In this document: positions 52,601-63,999 of the stretch, piece by piece | Numbering within the stretch: position 1 is the stretch's first letter | Layout of the letters: every line of letters starts with the position of its first letter | The notes under the pieces: generated by a model | What the model saw: only the letters and a program-made list of their open reading frames with translations | The model's database searches: none | What the model was told of the DNA's origin: nothing | From: Bullera alba | Lineage: Eukaryota > Basidiomycota > Tremellomycetes > Tremellales > Bulleraceae | NCBI GenBank assembly: GCA_001600095.1 | Contig: BCIX01000002.1 | Location: 2,418,001-2,482,000 of the forward strand | Direction: 5' to 3' | DNA length: 64,000 bases | Program-made: the position numbers and the translations under genes

Positions 52601-53068
52601 CGAAGCCCTTCTGGGTTTGACATCGGCTCGCTGTGGCATTGTGCCCTGGCCACTCGGGACAGTGGAAAGGTTGGCAGCGGAACTGCTCTCTGCCTGATCT
52701 TCATGGCTGGGATGGACCGATGTTGGCATCGACTTTCGCCTTCCTTTCTTGGTGGTCTTTGGAGGCTCGCTCCCGTCTGCTGGCCGATGTGCCTTGCCCA
52801 CATGTCTCGCGAGGAGGTCACTGAGGTATGGTCAGCAAGGGATCATCGATCGGTCATTTGCTAGTGGCGACTTGCCTTCGGGCAAACTTCAACGGACACT
52901 CCTTGCACTCGTACGGCCTGTCTCCCGTATGCGACCTCAGATGTCTCCCCACGTGCTGAGGTCGGGTGAATGTCGCCGCACACAGCTAGAAGAGTATCAG
53001 CGAGTTGCCTCAGTATGGCGGTGTATTGCTGGGTGACTCACTGGACATTTATGCGTACCTCCTGTCAT
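49672..53068 (-). CDS. Transcription factor with two C2H2 fingers and a Zn2Cys6 cluster
   Basis: The ATG at 53068 starts MTGGTHKCP. Finger 1 is [21 protein letters not shown], its first Cys pair split by an intron. Finger 2 is [22 protein letters not shown], split by a GC-AG intron (52821-52875). About 200 residues of Ser/Pro/Gln-rich linker follow. Then comes [20 protein letters not shown], leading via an intron to [11 protein letters not shown], a canonical CX2CX6CX5CX2CX6C binuclear zinc cluster. The rest, over 750 residues, is a low-complexity Ser/Asn/Pro/Met tail ending [14 protein letters not shown]. The double-domain layout is like the melanin regulators Cmr1/Pig1, but outside the fingers I see no similarity that would assign function. 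Confidence 0.86.
52821..52875 (-). other. GC-AG intron in the double zinc-finger gene
   Basis: The donor is CGAAG|GCAAGT, the standard GC-type donor, and the acceptor is ACCTCAG. AG|T makes Ser and restores the second C2H2 finger (KFARSDLLARH). Confidence 0.8.
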
Positions 53069-54517
53069 TCCAGTAAAGACTTTGTCCTATTTCGACCCGG
53101 TATGGTGATGGCGTACTCAGGCGAGGGGAAAACTCGGGGGACTGTTGACACCTCTTCCTATTTGTTATTGTTGCCACGTCCTAGTGAAGGCGGTCTGCGA
53201 AGGCGTATTGTCGAGTGTTGACGTCGATGGGAAGGCTGCAATCACGCGAGATGATGAAAGGGGCGAGGTCTGACGACGGATCTGGGGATGATCAAAGGAT
53301 GGTCAAATGACGAGGTGGGTGGGTGTGAGGGATCACAAAGCTCCTTTCTGTCCCACTCTGCTCTATCCTGGTCGTCTTGTTGCTAGTCGCCAGTGATCGT
53401 GAACGTCCGAGATATGGTAACCAGAGGGTATTCAAGACTGCAATGGGAATGACGTGTCGGGAGCGCTGGGGATGATTGGGATGGGGTCGACGTTGAGGTC
53501 TAGGATGCGAGCGAAGCGATGTTGCTCATCGTCGGTCGAGCTGGGGGTATCCAGTGTCCTGTTGTCGGTCGTCTACTCTCCTACTTCCACCAAGGTCTCG
53601 GAAGACCTGGCGAGATCTGAGGTCGAGGATGTCTATGTGAATTCCACGGTGTGACAGACTGACGCGAGCGTGATTCAACCGAGACGATGTCTCAAGTGGT
53701 CGAATACGTCTCAAAATTCCTTCTGGCCCGTGTATGACGTCGGGTAATGGTGACGAAGTGTGGTCGAGCTGTCCTTTGTGAATGCCTTTTGGTGGTGGTG
53801 TACAACGAATCTTTGGTAGTTGACGATTTAGGTGGTCGGGTATACTGATAGCTGCTAGCTGTCTCTGTCACGAACAAGCTTGTTGATGGGATGGCAGCAG
53901 TTGGACCTGCTGGGCCTGATTGAATCTGGAATCAGACGACGTCGCAGGAGGATGAGCCTCCCCCTCGTGTCGATGACGACGGTACGAGCTCAGAGGGTAG
54001 CTTCCTTTTCCCCTTGTCCTCTGCAATGTCCGCTCAGCTGTCCGCGTTTGTGCCCTGTCGCGTTCTGGAACTCTCTCTTTCTCTGCTTCTACTCTCTCTC
54101 CTTTCCTCCTTCCGGTCGACGTCGAGCTCTCTATGCTACAGCCCTCTCTGCCATGCTCAAAGAGGAGAGAGAGACTTCTCAGTTTTGGTCAAACTCCTTT
54201 CATTTCGAAACGCCTCTTTGGACAACCAAGGGCGGGAGAGCAGAGGAAATATCGACATGACGTCAGCGGATCAGTCTTCGGTTCCTGATTCACCTCCGCG
54301 GGCTCGTGCTCTCTCGGCTTCTCTCGGGATGATCCTCGACTCGGCTTCACTCAACACCGTTGCATTCCTCCTCCGGCCATCTTGAAGCGTCGCATGTCAC
54401 TCACAAGCCACATGTCAACGGGAACAGGATACATCTCGTCCTATTACAACATGGGATCTCACGACACGTAGAGGCTGGACAAAAAGGCGGGCTCGCGAGG
54501 CGCACTACTACTGAGCC
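53069..54517. other. Long upstream region of the double zinc-finger gene
   Basis: This 1.45-kb gap likely holds a long leader and promoter for the transcription factor and the 3' region of TFIIB. Short open frames on the plus strand (for example about 53880-54385) are Leu/Ser/Cys-rich by virtue of CT-rich sequence and show no family signature. Confidence 0.45.
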
Positions 54518-55977
54518 CTACTGAGCCCCGTCCTCGACCTTGGGTGACGGCAACGCTGCGAGAGGTGACTCGCTCTTGGCCCGCTTTGAGATCTTGCCAA
54601 GGGAAGCCAGATCATTGTACCCTTTGTCATGTTGAGCCTTCTATTCATAGCTTTAGCACTGTACGGCTGCTCAGGTGGACCAGCGACCACTCACCCATTC
54701 AGGTCGGATCACGTCGTCGAGCTTCTGCGCGATCAACTTGCACACCCTGTGAGGCGATCAGCATCGTCCATCACCCAAAAACAAACTCCCGCTCACAGCT
54801 TGGTGGTCGACTCCGAGATTTTTGCCAGCTCTGCAATGTTCCTCGCGGTGACCTCTTTGCCGAACAACACGCAGGTGAAGTACAGCACGCCGGCAGCGAT
54901 GGACAGTGGACTTCGGCCGTCAATCTCGGTCTTTGCGCTGGCTGCATTGGCGATGTACTTTGCCGCGTTGTGTACACCATGACCGAGGTCGAGAAAGTTG
55001 ACGAATCGAGCCAACGACGCGTCGGTCGACTGCTCAGAGTTGGCCAGGGTGGAATCGCTAGCGTTGCTGGATGTGTTTAGACCGGTCTTCGACTTTCGGA
55101 TGATATCCTTGGTCAAGTTGAGAACCCTGCCGAGCTCCTTCTTCGGCACATGGGTCGCTTTGGCGACTTCCACCAGCGATCGGTCAACCTTGGCAGATCG
55201 ACTCGCCAGGACGATACAGGCTGCGACCAACGCCATCTCGTTCTTGCCTCGGATCAATCTTGACTCGTCGGCAATCTTGTAGATGTGTTTGGCGATGTTG
55301 GTGACTTTGGAAGGGAGCTGCATCGTTTCGCACTTTTCGGTGATCCGTCCGAATGCCGCTTGCAGCGCCGCCATGGACGTTGCACCGTTCGTCGTGCTTG
55401 CGATCCTGCTTGCGGCTCGAGCGAGCTTTTGCGCTTCACCATTCCTTCCACCTCCTTGGTTGATGTGCGTTTGAAGCAGATCTCCTAGAAGAGGATCACC
55501 AGCGTCACCAACACGCGATGGATCGTCGCCTCCTTCGTCCCCAGCGAACGTCTGTGCGAATTTAGCTCAACGGGACAGCGAAATTTGACCGTCGTTTACT
55601 CACTCTCCCTAAGAAATGCGTCAGCTGGGCTGTATGACGAGGTCCACGGAGCTTCACTCACATTCGCTTCGCGTGTCGACGATTCTGTCACCGAGAATCG
55701 TTCCACAGTCTCCACAGACCAGATCTCCCTTGGAGTATTCCTCGACAATATTGGGAGGATCGGATCTGCAGTTGGGACACAGAGTCCTAACATTCAGATT
55801 GGGCGCGACCGGCTGACCATATTTGGGCTACAAGGTGGCGGGATAAACAACAGAGGATGAGTCAGCGGATGCAATAAAGAACGAATGAAGAGGTTTCGTG
55901 TCAGCTCTGCGACACTTCGGTAGAAAGGAAGGCATACGCACCCCTGGAGCCTTTGGTCCGGCAACAGCTGAGAGCAT
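54518..55977 (-). CDS. SUA7: General transcription factor TFIIB (Sua7)
   Basis: TFIIB bridges TBP and RNA polymerase II at promoters. My exons are 55977-55942, 55827-55662, 55608-55604, 55551-54797, 54746-54695 and 54640-54518, giving 378 residues. The N-terminal zinc ribbon is TLCPNCRSDPPNIVEEYS, then DLVCGDCGTILGDRIVDTRS. The B-finger/reader is SEWRTFAGDEGGDDPSRVGD. Two cyclin folds follow: ALQAAFGRITEKCETMQLP, KNEMALVAACIVLASRSAKV, then LGHGVHNAAKYIANAA and PLSIAAGVLYFTCVLFGKEV. The C-terminus ISESTTKLVCKLIAQKLDDV, then HDKGYNDLASLGK, comes from two small exons. The Trp-Arg of SEWRTF is encoded across a 5-nt exon. The ATG at 55977 is the first in frame. A Ser-rich linker of about 20 residues between the folds adds to the usual 320-350 length. 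Confidence 0.95.
55604..55608 (-). other. 5-nt microexon (GGAGA) in TFIIB
   Basis: This exon lies between a 53-nt intron (55609-55661, GTGAGT...CTTAG) and a 52-nt intron (55552-55603, GTGAGT...CACAG). T|GG AGA|ACG gives Trp-Arg-Thr, completing the near-universal SEWRTF motif of TFIIB. Skipping it removes Trp-Arg and shifts the frame. Confidence 0.88.
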
Positions 55978-57346
55978 GGCGATGAACCTGTGTCAAATAC
56001 CTCGATAGGTCTATTTGATAAACAACCGTATTTAGACGGAAGTTGTCCAGGTGGCAATCGGCAGCGCAAAGGGGTGGTGGGACTTGCGGGAGGAAGTGCC
56101 AGTGAAGGAGACGAGAGGTAGCGTAGTCGAGGACAAGTAGGCCAGATGTGTCAGCATAAATGTCCTCGCGTACCAGATCAAACACTTGTCATTCCCATGA
56201 CCCTTTCGACCTCTATCCGACGACGAAGTCCACCTCGCACCCCATGTCTTGATACATCATTCACCAGCTACAATGTCCTCCCAGATGGCAAGAGGGATCG
56301 ACCGGCCAGAGAGGCCATACTCACCCCTTTGTTTTCAGAGTTTGGGGTCCAACCGTCCGAATCCGTCTGAAGCTTGGTGGATCTATCGCTTGTCCCTATG
56401 ACTCTGCTGTTTTCGAAATATGTCTCGAAAGAGCGCCAGTAGCCAGAGAGGGAGCAAGGTGCGAGACGTCAAGTATCAGTCGAACCGGTAGGCCTTTTTG
56501 GTCGAGAACGGGTGAAGGAGAGTGAGGTGAAGGACGAGGAGGATGGGCGGCGAAGTTGACAAGCTGTTGTGAGGCGTGAGGGGTGGCGAGAATTTGATTC
56601 CGCATCTCAACGTGTTGTTACTATCGTAATTCTTCCCTCCACTTTATCCATGGCTCATGTTGATCAACTCGTGTAAACTCGTATATACAAAATTCAAACG
56701 ACAGGCCATTTAGGGTCTGATGGGTTAAAGTTAGTCATTAGAAATATTTCTAATTGCCCGTGCGGAATCATAAAGTAGCCTCGGCGCGGGGCGCCTCGGT
56801 TCACGTATAGTGCGTCGCCCAGGTGCCCACCACGGGTGATCACAAAAACTACGCGAAGTCAATGTTGACAATACTCACCTACTGAACATCCCATCACAGC
56901 ACCTCGGCCGGGGACAACGCCAGCGTGAGTGTCAACTCAATGTAAGCTGATGCCTTCACCTGGTTCACAAGCTGATAAACCGCCATAGACCACTTACAAC
57001 GCCAACATCAATCCCTCCGGTCGCGTCGGTCCTGGTGATTTTGCTCGTCGCTCAGCAAGCAGTCATTTCATCCTGGTGCTATCCGCTCGAACTCCTGGTG
57101 TGAGACTCGCATAGACCACGCTCGATTATTGCTCAGCCCTAGGTGAGTTCGTATCCCAACATCAAGAGTTACGCGTCCCGGGCGGCCGGGAGGACGAGAC
57201 CCACGATCCAACATGATGGGCGAATCGATCATCGAGGATTTGTACTGACTAGACCTTGCTGTAGAAGCAGACATCGGAATCGTCCTCATCCCTTCCTCAT
57301 CACCTCAATCCCACCTCCTTTCACTTTGTCGAAGGAGATCACCACC
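55978..57346. other. Divergent region TFIIB/EAF3
   Basis: These 1.37 kb lie between divergent starts, with an AT-rich core (about 56640-56760) holding an 18-bp perfect palindrome (56737-56754), and beside it a GGCGC-GGG-GCGCC inverted repeat (56783-56795). Spliced-leader-like acceptors near 57050-57240 suggest an untranslated first exon for EAF3. No other gene is recognised. Confidence 0.45.
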
Positions 57347-58925
57347 ATGAACCAGTTCACCACGGACGAGTATGTTCTGGCGTATCACGGACCATTGCTG
57401 TACGAGGCCCGAGTGAGTCAATCTCCCCATCATCCACAATCATTTTCTGCGTCTTTTACATCTGTCATCGCGTCAGCATCCGAAAACACCAATTGTACAG
57501 AGGCTGATTTGATGACTCTCCACTTGCCACTGCTCTACACTCCCTCTGTACCAACCGTATCTCTGCGACCTGTGACTGCCATTTTGCCATGTGTACACTC
57601 TCCCTCCGACCTCCAGGTCCTCCTCGCCGAGAATTGGAATGAGTCGAACACGTTGCTCGGAACAACGGGCCCTCACTACTTCATCCACTACAAAGGGTGG
57701 AAACAGACGTGAGTAAAGGTCGCACCAAAATGACGTGTGGCTGATTAGAGATCGACCTCTCTCCCGCTTTCGACGACTCTCTGCTCCCCTCTTACCATCA
57801 TCATATCCCTCATGCTCATTGGCCGGATAGATGGGATGAATGGGTGCCGGAGCAGCGACTTTTGAAACTCAACGAGCAAGGGTTTCAGAAACGAAAACAG
57901 CTTCTGGATCAGCAAACGAAGAAGAACAGACCGGCGTCAGCGCCCAGTCCACCTTCTACGGCCGGAACGTCTGGGAAGGGCAAGGACAAAGGGAAGAAGG
58001 GCGAGAATAGCAAGAAGAGGGGGAGAGAGACGGGTGTGGACACTGTGAGTGAGAGCCGGCCAACGGTGCACAATTCCTTTTGTCTGGCACAAATGTTCTC
58101 GGACCTCGCCTTCTCTTTGCAGGAATTGGCAGCTGTGTTTGGGTTAGATTTCAGTGCTGATCGGTGATGCAGGAATCGGATTACATGAAACGGCCCGAGG
58201 TGAAGATTGTGATTCCAGATGTCCTCAAGTTGCAACTGGTGGACGATTGGGAGAATGTGACGAAGAACAATCAGGTGAGTGGAGTGTGGATTTACCATGG
58301 GATCGGACAAGGCTGATCCTGGGACAGCTCGTCACTCTGCCTAGGAAACCAAATGTGCGGGAGCTACTGGAGGAGTATCGTCAATACGTGATAGCCACAA
58401 AGAAGTCTCAAGATCGCTCAGCGTGAGTTCAGAGACAAACGTGATTCGTAAACCTCGCTGACCTTGATCAGCCGCGCTACGGCCTTGTTGTCAGAGATCA
58501 TCGCTGGGATTACGCTGTACTTCGACAAAGCACTGGGCAACAACTTGCTCTACCGATTCGAGAGGGCGCAGTATGTCGAGCAGAAGAGGGCTGGGAATGC
58601 GGATAGACCCATGTCGGAGATATACGGTGCCGAGCACTTATTGAGGTTGTTTGGTGAGCATGCTGGCTGTTCTGCCTATCACTGGATCTGACCCGGCTAC
58701 AGTCAACTTTGGACCCTTCATCGCGTACACGAATATCGATACCGAGTCGCTTAACATCCTCCGGGAATACATCAACGATATCATGAAGTAAGCCGCCCAA
58801 ACGCCCTAGACCGGAACACTGGCGCTGACGCAGACTTTAGGTGGATGATCAAAGAGCAGAAGAGGCTGTTCGTTAAAGAGTACGAAACGACGACCACGCA
58901 ATACCAGAACATGTCGAGGACATAG
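57347..58925 (+). CDS. EAF3: MRG15/EAF3 chromodomain protein
   Basis: EAF3 is a subunit of NuA4 histone acetyltransferase and Rpd3S deacetylase and reads H3K36 methylation. The ATG at 57347 starts [21 protein letters not shown] 204-nt intron (57413-57616) joins AR to VLLAENWN. The chromo barrel has [20 protein letters not shown], with the aromatic cage residues in YKGW and WDEW. A Lys-rich linker ([19 protein letters not shown]) leads to the MRG domain: [79 protein letters not shown] and [15 protein letters not shown]. The protein ends QYQNMSRT. Splice phases agree across all exons. Confidence 0.95.
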
Positions 58926-59501
58926 CACGCTGGGCGCAATACCGGACAGCCTGAATATTTGCGATGCGGCGAGGTGCGGCCTGGTGACGCTGGTCGGGTT
59001 ATCTCAGCTGAGCTAGGTTTGTGAATATCAAACTGGGGCGATACGGAGAGATGAGAGACGGGAAGATCTGTGGAGAAGCGCGGTATGGGGACAGGCGAGG
59101 AGGACTGAGATTGAGGTCGTGAAGGCTACGGAGGACCGACGAGGAGACGTTCTTTCCGCAAGACAGAATTATGATCTTGCAATACTCGATGTTGTCATGA
59201 AACCTGTGTACATCTTGGCCTGCGAGTGGGTGGAGGTCAGGCATGACTGATGGGTGGTTGCATGCGCGACTGATTCTTCTGACACATGTGGCTGCAACTG
59301 GCATACCTCCCTGCTCCGTATCCACACTTCCTCATAGTCTCCGAAAGTTCCACCTCTTCCGCTCCGGTCCGGGCTTGTCATTGGTTTGTTGATGTTCGTT
59401 ACATGTCATTTCGTGATAGTGATGTACCTCGATTCAGGTACCGCCCGGTATTAGAGGCATATGGCAGAGGTATACGCCAAGATTGCCCGTTGAGAGCATT
59501 C
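58926..59501. other. Tail-to-tail intergenic EAF3/LC8
   Basis: These 576 bp lie between converging stops. They hold 3' untranslated regions; no gene or RNA is seen. Confidence 0.5.
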
Positions 59502-60031
59502 CTACGTCGTCTTCCAGAGGAGGAAGGCCGTGACGCCGAGGTAGAAGTAGATGAAGTTTTTGGTCTCTACGCAGGATCAGCTCGGACCGCTGCATCAGAA
59601 TGGATCCCTCTTCCACTCACCGTGCGTGACAAAGCTGCCAAAGCTAAAAACAACCATATCAGCTCGTGTCTGCAGCGCAAGAGGACATGACGCACTTCTT
59701 CCCGACGACGCAGTGCCATGTCGTGCCATAAAGCCGATCAAACTCCTTCTTGATGTACATTGCCACGTCCTTCTCCACGTTGTATTTGTCCAGTGCACCG
59801 GCACATATCTCAATCACCCTCGTCTGCATCTCTTCCGACACTGCGCAGGTATCAGCGAGGCTCTCCGTCATCTCCATCTCCGACTGCAACCCCGGCCTCG
59901 CCCGTGCGGCGAAACACGAGGCCGGAGGTTCAACGTCAATGATTATTTTTGGGGGGCTTACTGTCGACGCTCTTGATGATAGCTTTGGTGGGCGCTCCTT
60001 TGCCCTCGCCAAGGGAGTTTGAGTCGGACAT
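59502..60031 (-). CDS. Dynein light chain LC8 (DYNLL/Dyn2)
   Basis: LC8 is a dimerising hub protein that binds short linear motifs in dynein intermediate chain and many other partners. The ATG at 60031 starts [20 protein letters not shown]. After the first intron comes [20 protein letters not shown], then [20 protein letters not shown] and WHCVVGK. A 23-nt exon (59621-59643) supplies FGSFVTH. The last exon gives [20 protein letters not shown] and stops at 59502. The protein is about 99 residues, close to the usual 89-95, with a short N-terminal extension. The groove-forming FIYFYLG strand is intact. Confidence 0.92.
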
Positions 60032-60545
60032 GTCGATTCGATCGATCTGGGTCGTTGGAATGACAAGAGAAGAAGAGTTGAGAACGCCTGGATCGTTGAA
60101 CGTTCGATGCTAACTCCTGAACTCGGTCCGTGCTTCCAAAACTGTGTCCAAGGTGAAGCAGCGTCCAGTGGTGACCAGCTCGAGATAATGATCTTCGCTA
60201 ACTCGAGAACGTGTGTAGCGATGAAGACTGCAGTAAGAGGTTTGTTACTTGGTTCAGGATCATCATCATATGCATCAGCTGCCATCATCGTCGAACCAGG
60301 TCGAACCGAGTACCGAAGCTCGGCTCGCTCGCTCCTTCTCCGTGTTGTTTCACCGCGTCAACCTCCACTTTTCAATCCAAAGCCGCAACTTGTCCCGGTC
60401 GGGTATTCAACACTCTCCCTCTCGTTGGTATACTCGTCCAGCTACTCCTACTCGCATCCCTCATCGTCTCAGAGTGATCAGAACCACTCTACATCGATAC
60501 AGGCCAAGATCAAACCTCGGGGACCAACGCTCACAGCTAATTGCG
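60032..60545. promoter_or_regulatory. Divergent promoter LC8/hydrolase
   Basis: These 514 bp lie between divergent starts. The hydrolase frame stays open upstream to about 60250 without a convincing start, so an N-terminal extension (for example a targeting peptide) cannot be excluded. Confidence 0.4.
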
Positions 60546-61773
60546 ATGTCGGTCCTGGAACAGACGGACTATCCGACCTTGTCGTTCGGCCACACTGCGT
60601 CCTGCCTGTCGGTATCTATCGTCGGCCTCGATGTCAAGGTTTACGGTTTGGAGGAGATCAAAGGCAGCACGAGACCCATAGCCGCCCTGGTGAGCTTCCA
60701 CGTATCCGAAATGTCGGCGTCAAGCTGACTCGCTTTGCAGATAGCCACTCATGGTCGGATGAACAACCAGAAGAATACGGCTCATATCGCCAACGGAGTG
60801 CTGGGCCATATTGGTGAGGTAGGCAAAGGCAAGGATAGGGCTAGAGACCTGATCGTGGTCACTGTGGTGAGTCCAGCTGGTCAAATACAAGGATGAGGGG
60901 CATCACTGACTCTGGGTAGGACCAACGGAACCACGGGACTAGGCTGAAAGACAGGCTGGCGAACCACGCTTATGATAAGAACCCCAGGCATTTGTGAGTG
61001 TGAGACTCATGAGTGTCCAGCACGGAACACTGAGCTATGATTCTGCAGCATCGACATGGCGGCCTGTGTCGGTGAGTCTGGACAGCGGCCAGCTGAGCCT
61101 TCGACCTGACAACTGCAGTCGGTGGCTGCCACGACGTCTCCCTGATCATCGACTTTCTCGCGGCTTACATATTTCCGCGTGACGAGCGAATCATTGACGA
61201 ATGGATCGCTACTGGGGTGTCGCTAGGTGGTGGGTGTCCTCGCACACGGACAAGGTGCCAATACTGATCCGCCTCGGGCTAGGCAATCAGACATATAGAT
61301 TACTGCGAGTCGGTAAGTCTCCTTACCTCATCCGCCCCATTCTGGGCTGAGCTTTACCAGAACCCCGGATACGCATCGCCATCCCGATGATAGGGCTCCC
61401 CTTCGAGTCATTCTCGACATATCTCGGCGCTAGAGCAGTCTCCATGTCGATCCCATTCCAGCCACCCACATACCCAAACTCGCTCAAACCCATCATTGAC
61501 CCAGAGGTCGATCTGGCCGTGTATCGGGGCAAGAAGATCCTGTCCCTCCATGGCGGAGATGACAAGTTGGTTCCCTATGCCCAGGGCGAGAAACGAATAA
61601 AGGAGATCCAAGCAGAGGTCAATAGCAGTGGCGGCGCGATGGAAGTCACGATCGAGCAAGGTGTCGGTCATGCCGTCTCCGTGACAATGGTCAAACAGCT
61701 AGCAGAGTGGGTATGGCGTTGGGCCCTAGTCCCCGGAGGGGACGCCGAGTCCAAGCCCGTCAATAGGCTGTAA
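60546..61773 (+). CDS. Alpha/beta hydrolase
   Basis: The ATG at 60546 starts MSVLEQTDYPTLSFGH. After the first intron, IATHGRMNNQKNT is the oxyanion-strand region, followed by DLIVVTVDQRNHGTR, typical of serine hydrolases. A 23-nt exon (61049-61071) encodes most of FIDMAACV. The nucleophile elbow is TGVSLG (GxSxG), with splicing right after it: CTA G joins GC AAT across an intron at about 61228-61283 with an atypical GTGGTG donor. The acid is likely Asp in LHGGDDKLVP, and the His is in EQGVGHAVSV, so the triad is complete. Small exons surround the active site. The substrate is unknown; fungal proteins of this type include predicted esterases and peptidases. Confidence 0.82.
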
Positions 61774-61981
61774 AAGCGGCGGATGGCCTAAGTCATCTTG
61801 TAGGAATATATCTATGTGCACAAGTAGAATATACATCGCGTCAATCCGTCGTAAAGTCGTGAACAAACCGGCAAGATGGGCAAAACAGTGTGATCTGATA
61901 GATGATCCAGTATGATGTCAAGACGATACTCTACACCAGGCAGAAATAGACAACAAATCGTACTCCGCACCCCTACTCCCC

Positions 61982-63999
61982 TTATGAGCCTGTGCCTACG
62001 CTCTGAGCACTGCCTCGCCTAGAGAACGAGCCCATGGGACTGGCCCCGATCCTGCCTCCGCCCATTCCGCCCATTGGTCCCGAAAAGGGGTTTGGCGAGT
62101 TGGCCGATAATCTCCTTGGCGAGCCAGAGATAGGAGAGGGAGACAATGGTCTGCCACCAATACCAGCCCCACCGCCGCCGTTCGCGTCGGCCGAGGTGAA
62201 ACCGGGCGGCGGGCCCGGTGGCTGTAGCAGCCCTGTTGGCATTGGCGATCTGGGGGATAATGGCGATCGAGGGATTTGTGGAAGTGGGTGGTGTAACAAC
62301 GTGGTAGGACCACCCGCGTTACCATTGCCAGTCATGGTGCTGGGGCTTGGTAATGTGCTTTGACCCAGTCTCGAGGGTGTGGGCGGAGCATGGGGGAATG
62401 GAGAGTTTCGCGGTCCCCCATTGGACATGTTGGATGGTCCCGGGAAGGGGATATGGATGAACGTGTTCGGAGGGGGATTGGCGTGATTCGCATTGAATTG
62501 GAATTCCATCGACATTGCCTCGAGTTCTTTCCCCTCTAGTCCAATACAATCGATGATCCGCTTGCCCAGGGCGTTGATCAAGGAAGGGTTGTCTCGACTC
62601 CGGGTCCATACTTGGATTCTGTCGATCTTCGGTCGCGTTGAAGCGACCACACCGCACACTTCGTCCTTCGGGTCCAGTACCTCGCCAACGAGTGACATTG
62701 TGAGATTTGCCCATGCGTGGTCGAGCAGATGCGGTGCCGAGCGGAAAAGAACGACCCATTTCCCGCCCTGTAGAGGTCAGCAGGGTTTCCCCAATGGTCC
62801 AAAAAGGCGGAAAGCTCACATTCGCATTCGCTGGATCTTCCCACATCTACACCCTGATCAGCTGACAGCCACAAAGCGGCACCTTTCACTCACCGGTCTA
62901 ATACCATTCTTGAACATGTGATAATTAGAGTTCCTGGCCAACGAGCTTGGCAATCGGACATTGTTGAGGTGTCTCGCGAAGCCTTCAACCTGAGCACCAG
63001 TCTCACATCAGAACTTGCTGTGTGGTCGCCTGTACTGGACATACCGTGTCAAATCTGCCTACGGTGACTAGGGTCTTTTCCCAGTCAGACAACTGCGGCT
63101 CTCCTTCTTTCGGTGTCACGAGCCCTGGCGCCGGTTTGAACGTTTTCGAGTCGAAGAATAGCGTCCTGCGGTAGTCAGCAACATCTCGGGAATAGCCAGT
63201 CGACCAGATAGAGGGCTTACCAGGCATGCTGCAATGGGTGCTCTTTCCTCTTTCCAATTAGACCGTCGTCAGAACCGGAGGAGGAGGATGACTCCTGGGG
63301 AGAGGCGTCCTGGATCACGACCACTGTCTCCTCCTTTACCGGCGTCGACATCACATCGACAGGCTTCACCACTGGCTTTTCGCCGGTGGCAACGGGTTTT
63401 GCGATTTCCTTCGTGTCGAACACACCAGCCGCAGTCAGTGGCGGGGTCGAAGTAGAAGGCGTCGTGGGCGAGTTTGAGGCTTTACTGAAACTGACCCTCT
63501 CCCTTATCGCGGCCAAGGACGGGACGTCCTTGTATCCCTTGATGTATCCCTCTTTGCTCGGGCCTCTGGACATTGAAGTGCCGGTACTACTGCTCCCACT
63601 GCCACTTGACTCCATGGGTGACGAGACGGATTTCGCCCCGAGACCCTTGTACGGGGGAATGACGAACGGGTCGAGGTCCTCTTTCTTCGATATGGACCCC
63701 GAGGCCCCGTGCGACGAGGACGACGAGTGGGAGCGCGTCATTGCGGTCGCGGGCAGTCGAAGCCTGCCAGAGGGTGACGCGGTGTACGGCGATGAGGAGC
63801 TGTTTGAGCCATTGGGCTGAGTGGAATTGATAGCGAGTTTGAGTTTCGGCGGTGTGCTCTGGGAGGAAGTCACCGACATGGGGATGGAGGCAGAGGGCGG
63901 GGATGTTAGGCCGGCAGCTGGTGCGCTGGAGTCTGTGAGAGAGGGGGAAGGGTGGTGGAGATGTTGCGAGATCTGCTGCAGGGACGGCATCCTGGTCAT
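61982..63999 (-). CDS. eIF4E-like cap-binding protein with long disordered arms
   Basis: An ATG at 63999 starts MTRMPSLQQISQHLHH; the gene may begin further right. A Ser/Pro/Thr-rich arm of about 255 residues leads to the eIF4E fold: EHPLQHAWTLFFDSK, LSDWEKTLVTVGRFDT, VEGFARHLNNVRLPSSL, NSNYHMFKNGIRPMWED, GGKWVVLF, HAWANLTMSLVGE, and DEVCGVVASTRPKIDRIQVW. Cap-stacking Trp candidates are W in SDWEK and W in RPMWED. The second Trp of the usual WxxW start is Phe here (WTLF), a class II (4EHP-like) trait, and NYHMFKNGI also resembles 4EHP. A 27-nt exon (62820-62846) encodes MWEDPANAN. A Pro/Gly/Ser-rich arm of about 190 residues ends at TAA 61982. It may act as a translational repressor like 4EHP; that is inference. 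Confidence 0.85.

Noticed and set aside
56737..56754. Heat-shock element in the TFIIB/EAF3 gap
   Set aside because: The GAA and TTC units are separated by four bases instead of two, so it does not fit the nGAAnnTTCn pattern.
59659..60288. A 209-codon minus-strand frame ending in LC8 sequence
   Set aside because: It reads through the first LC8 intron and the promoter. The spliced model gives a normal LC8 start and end.
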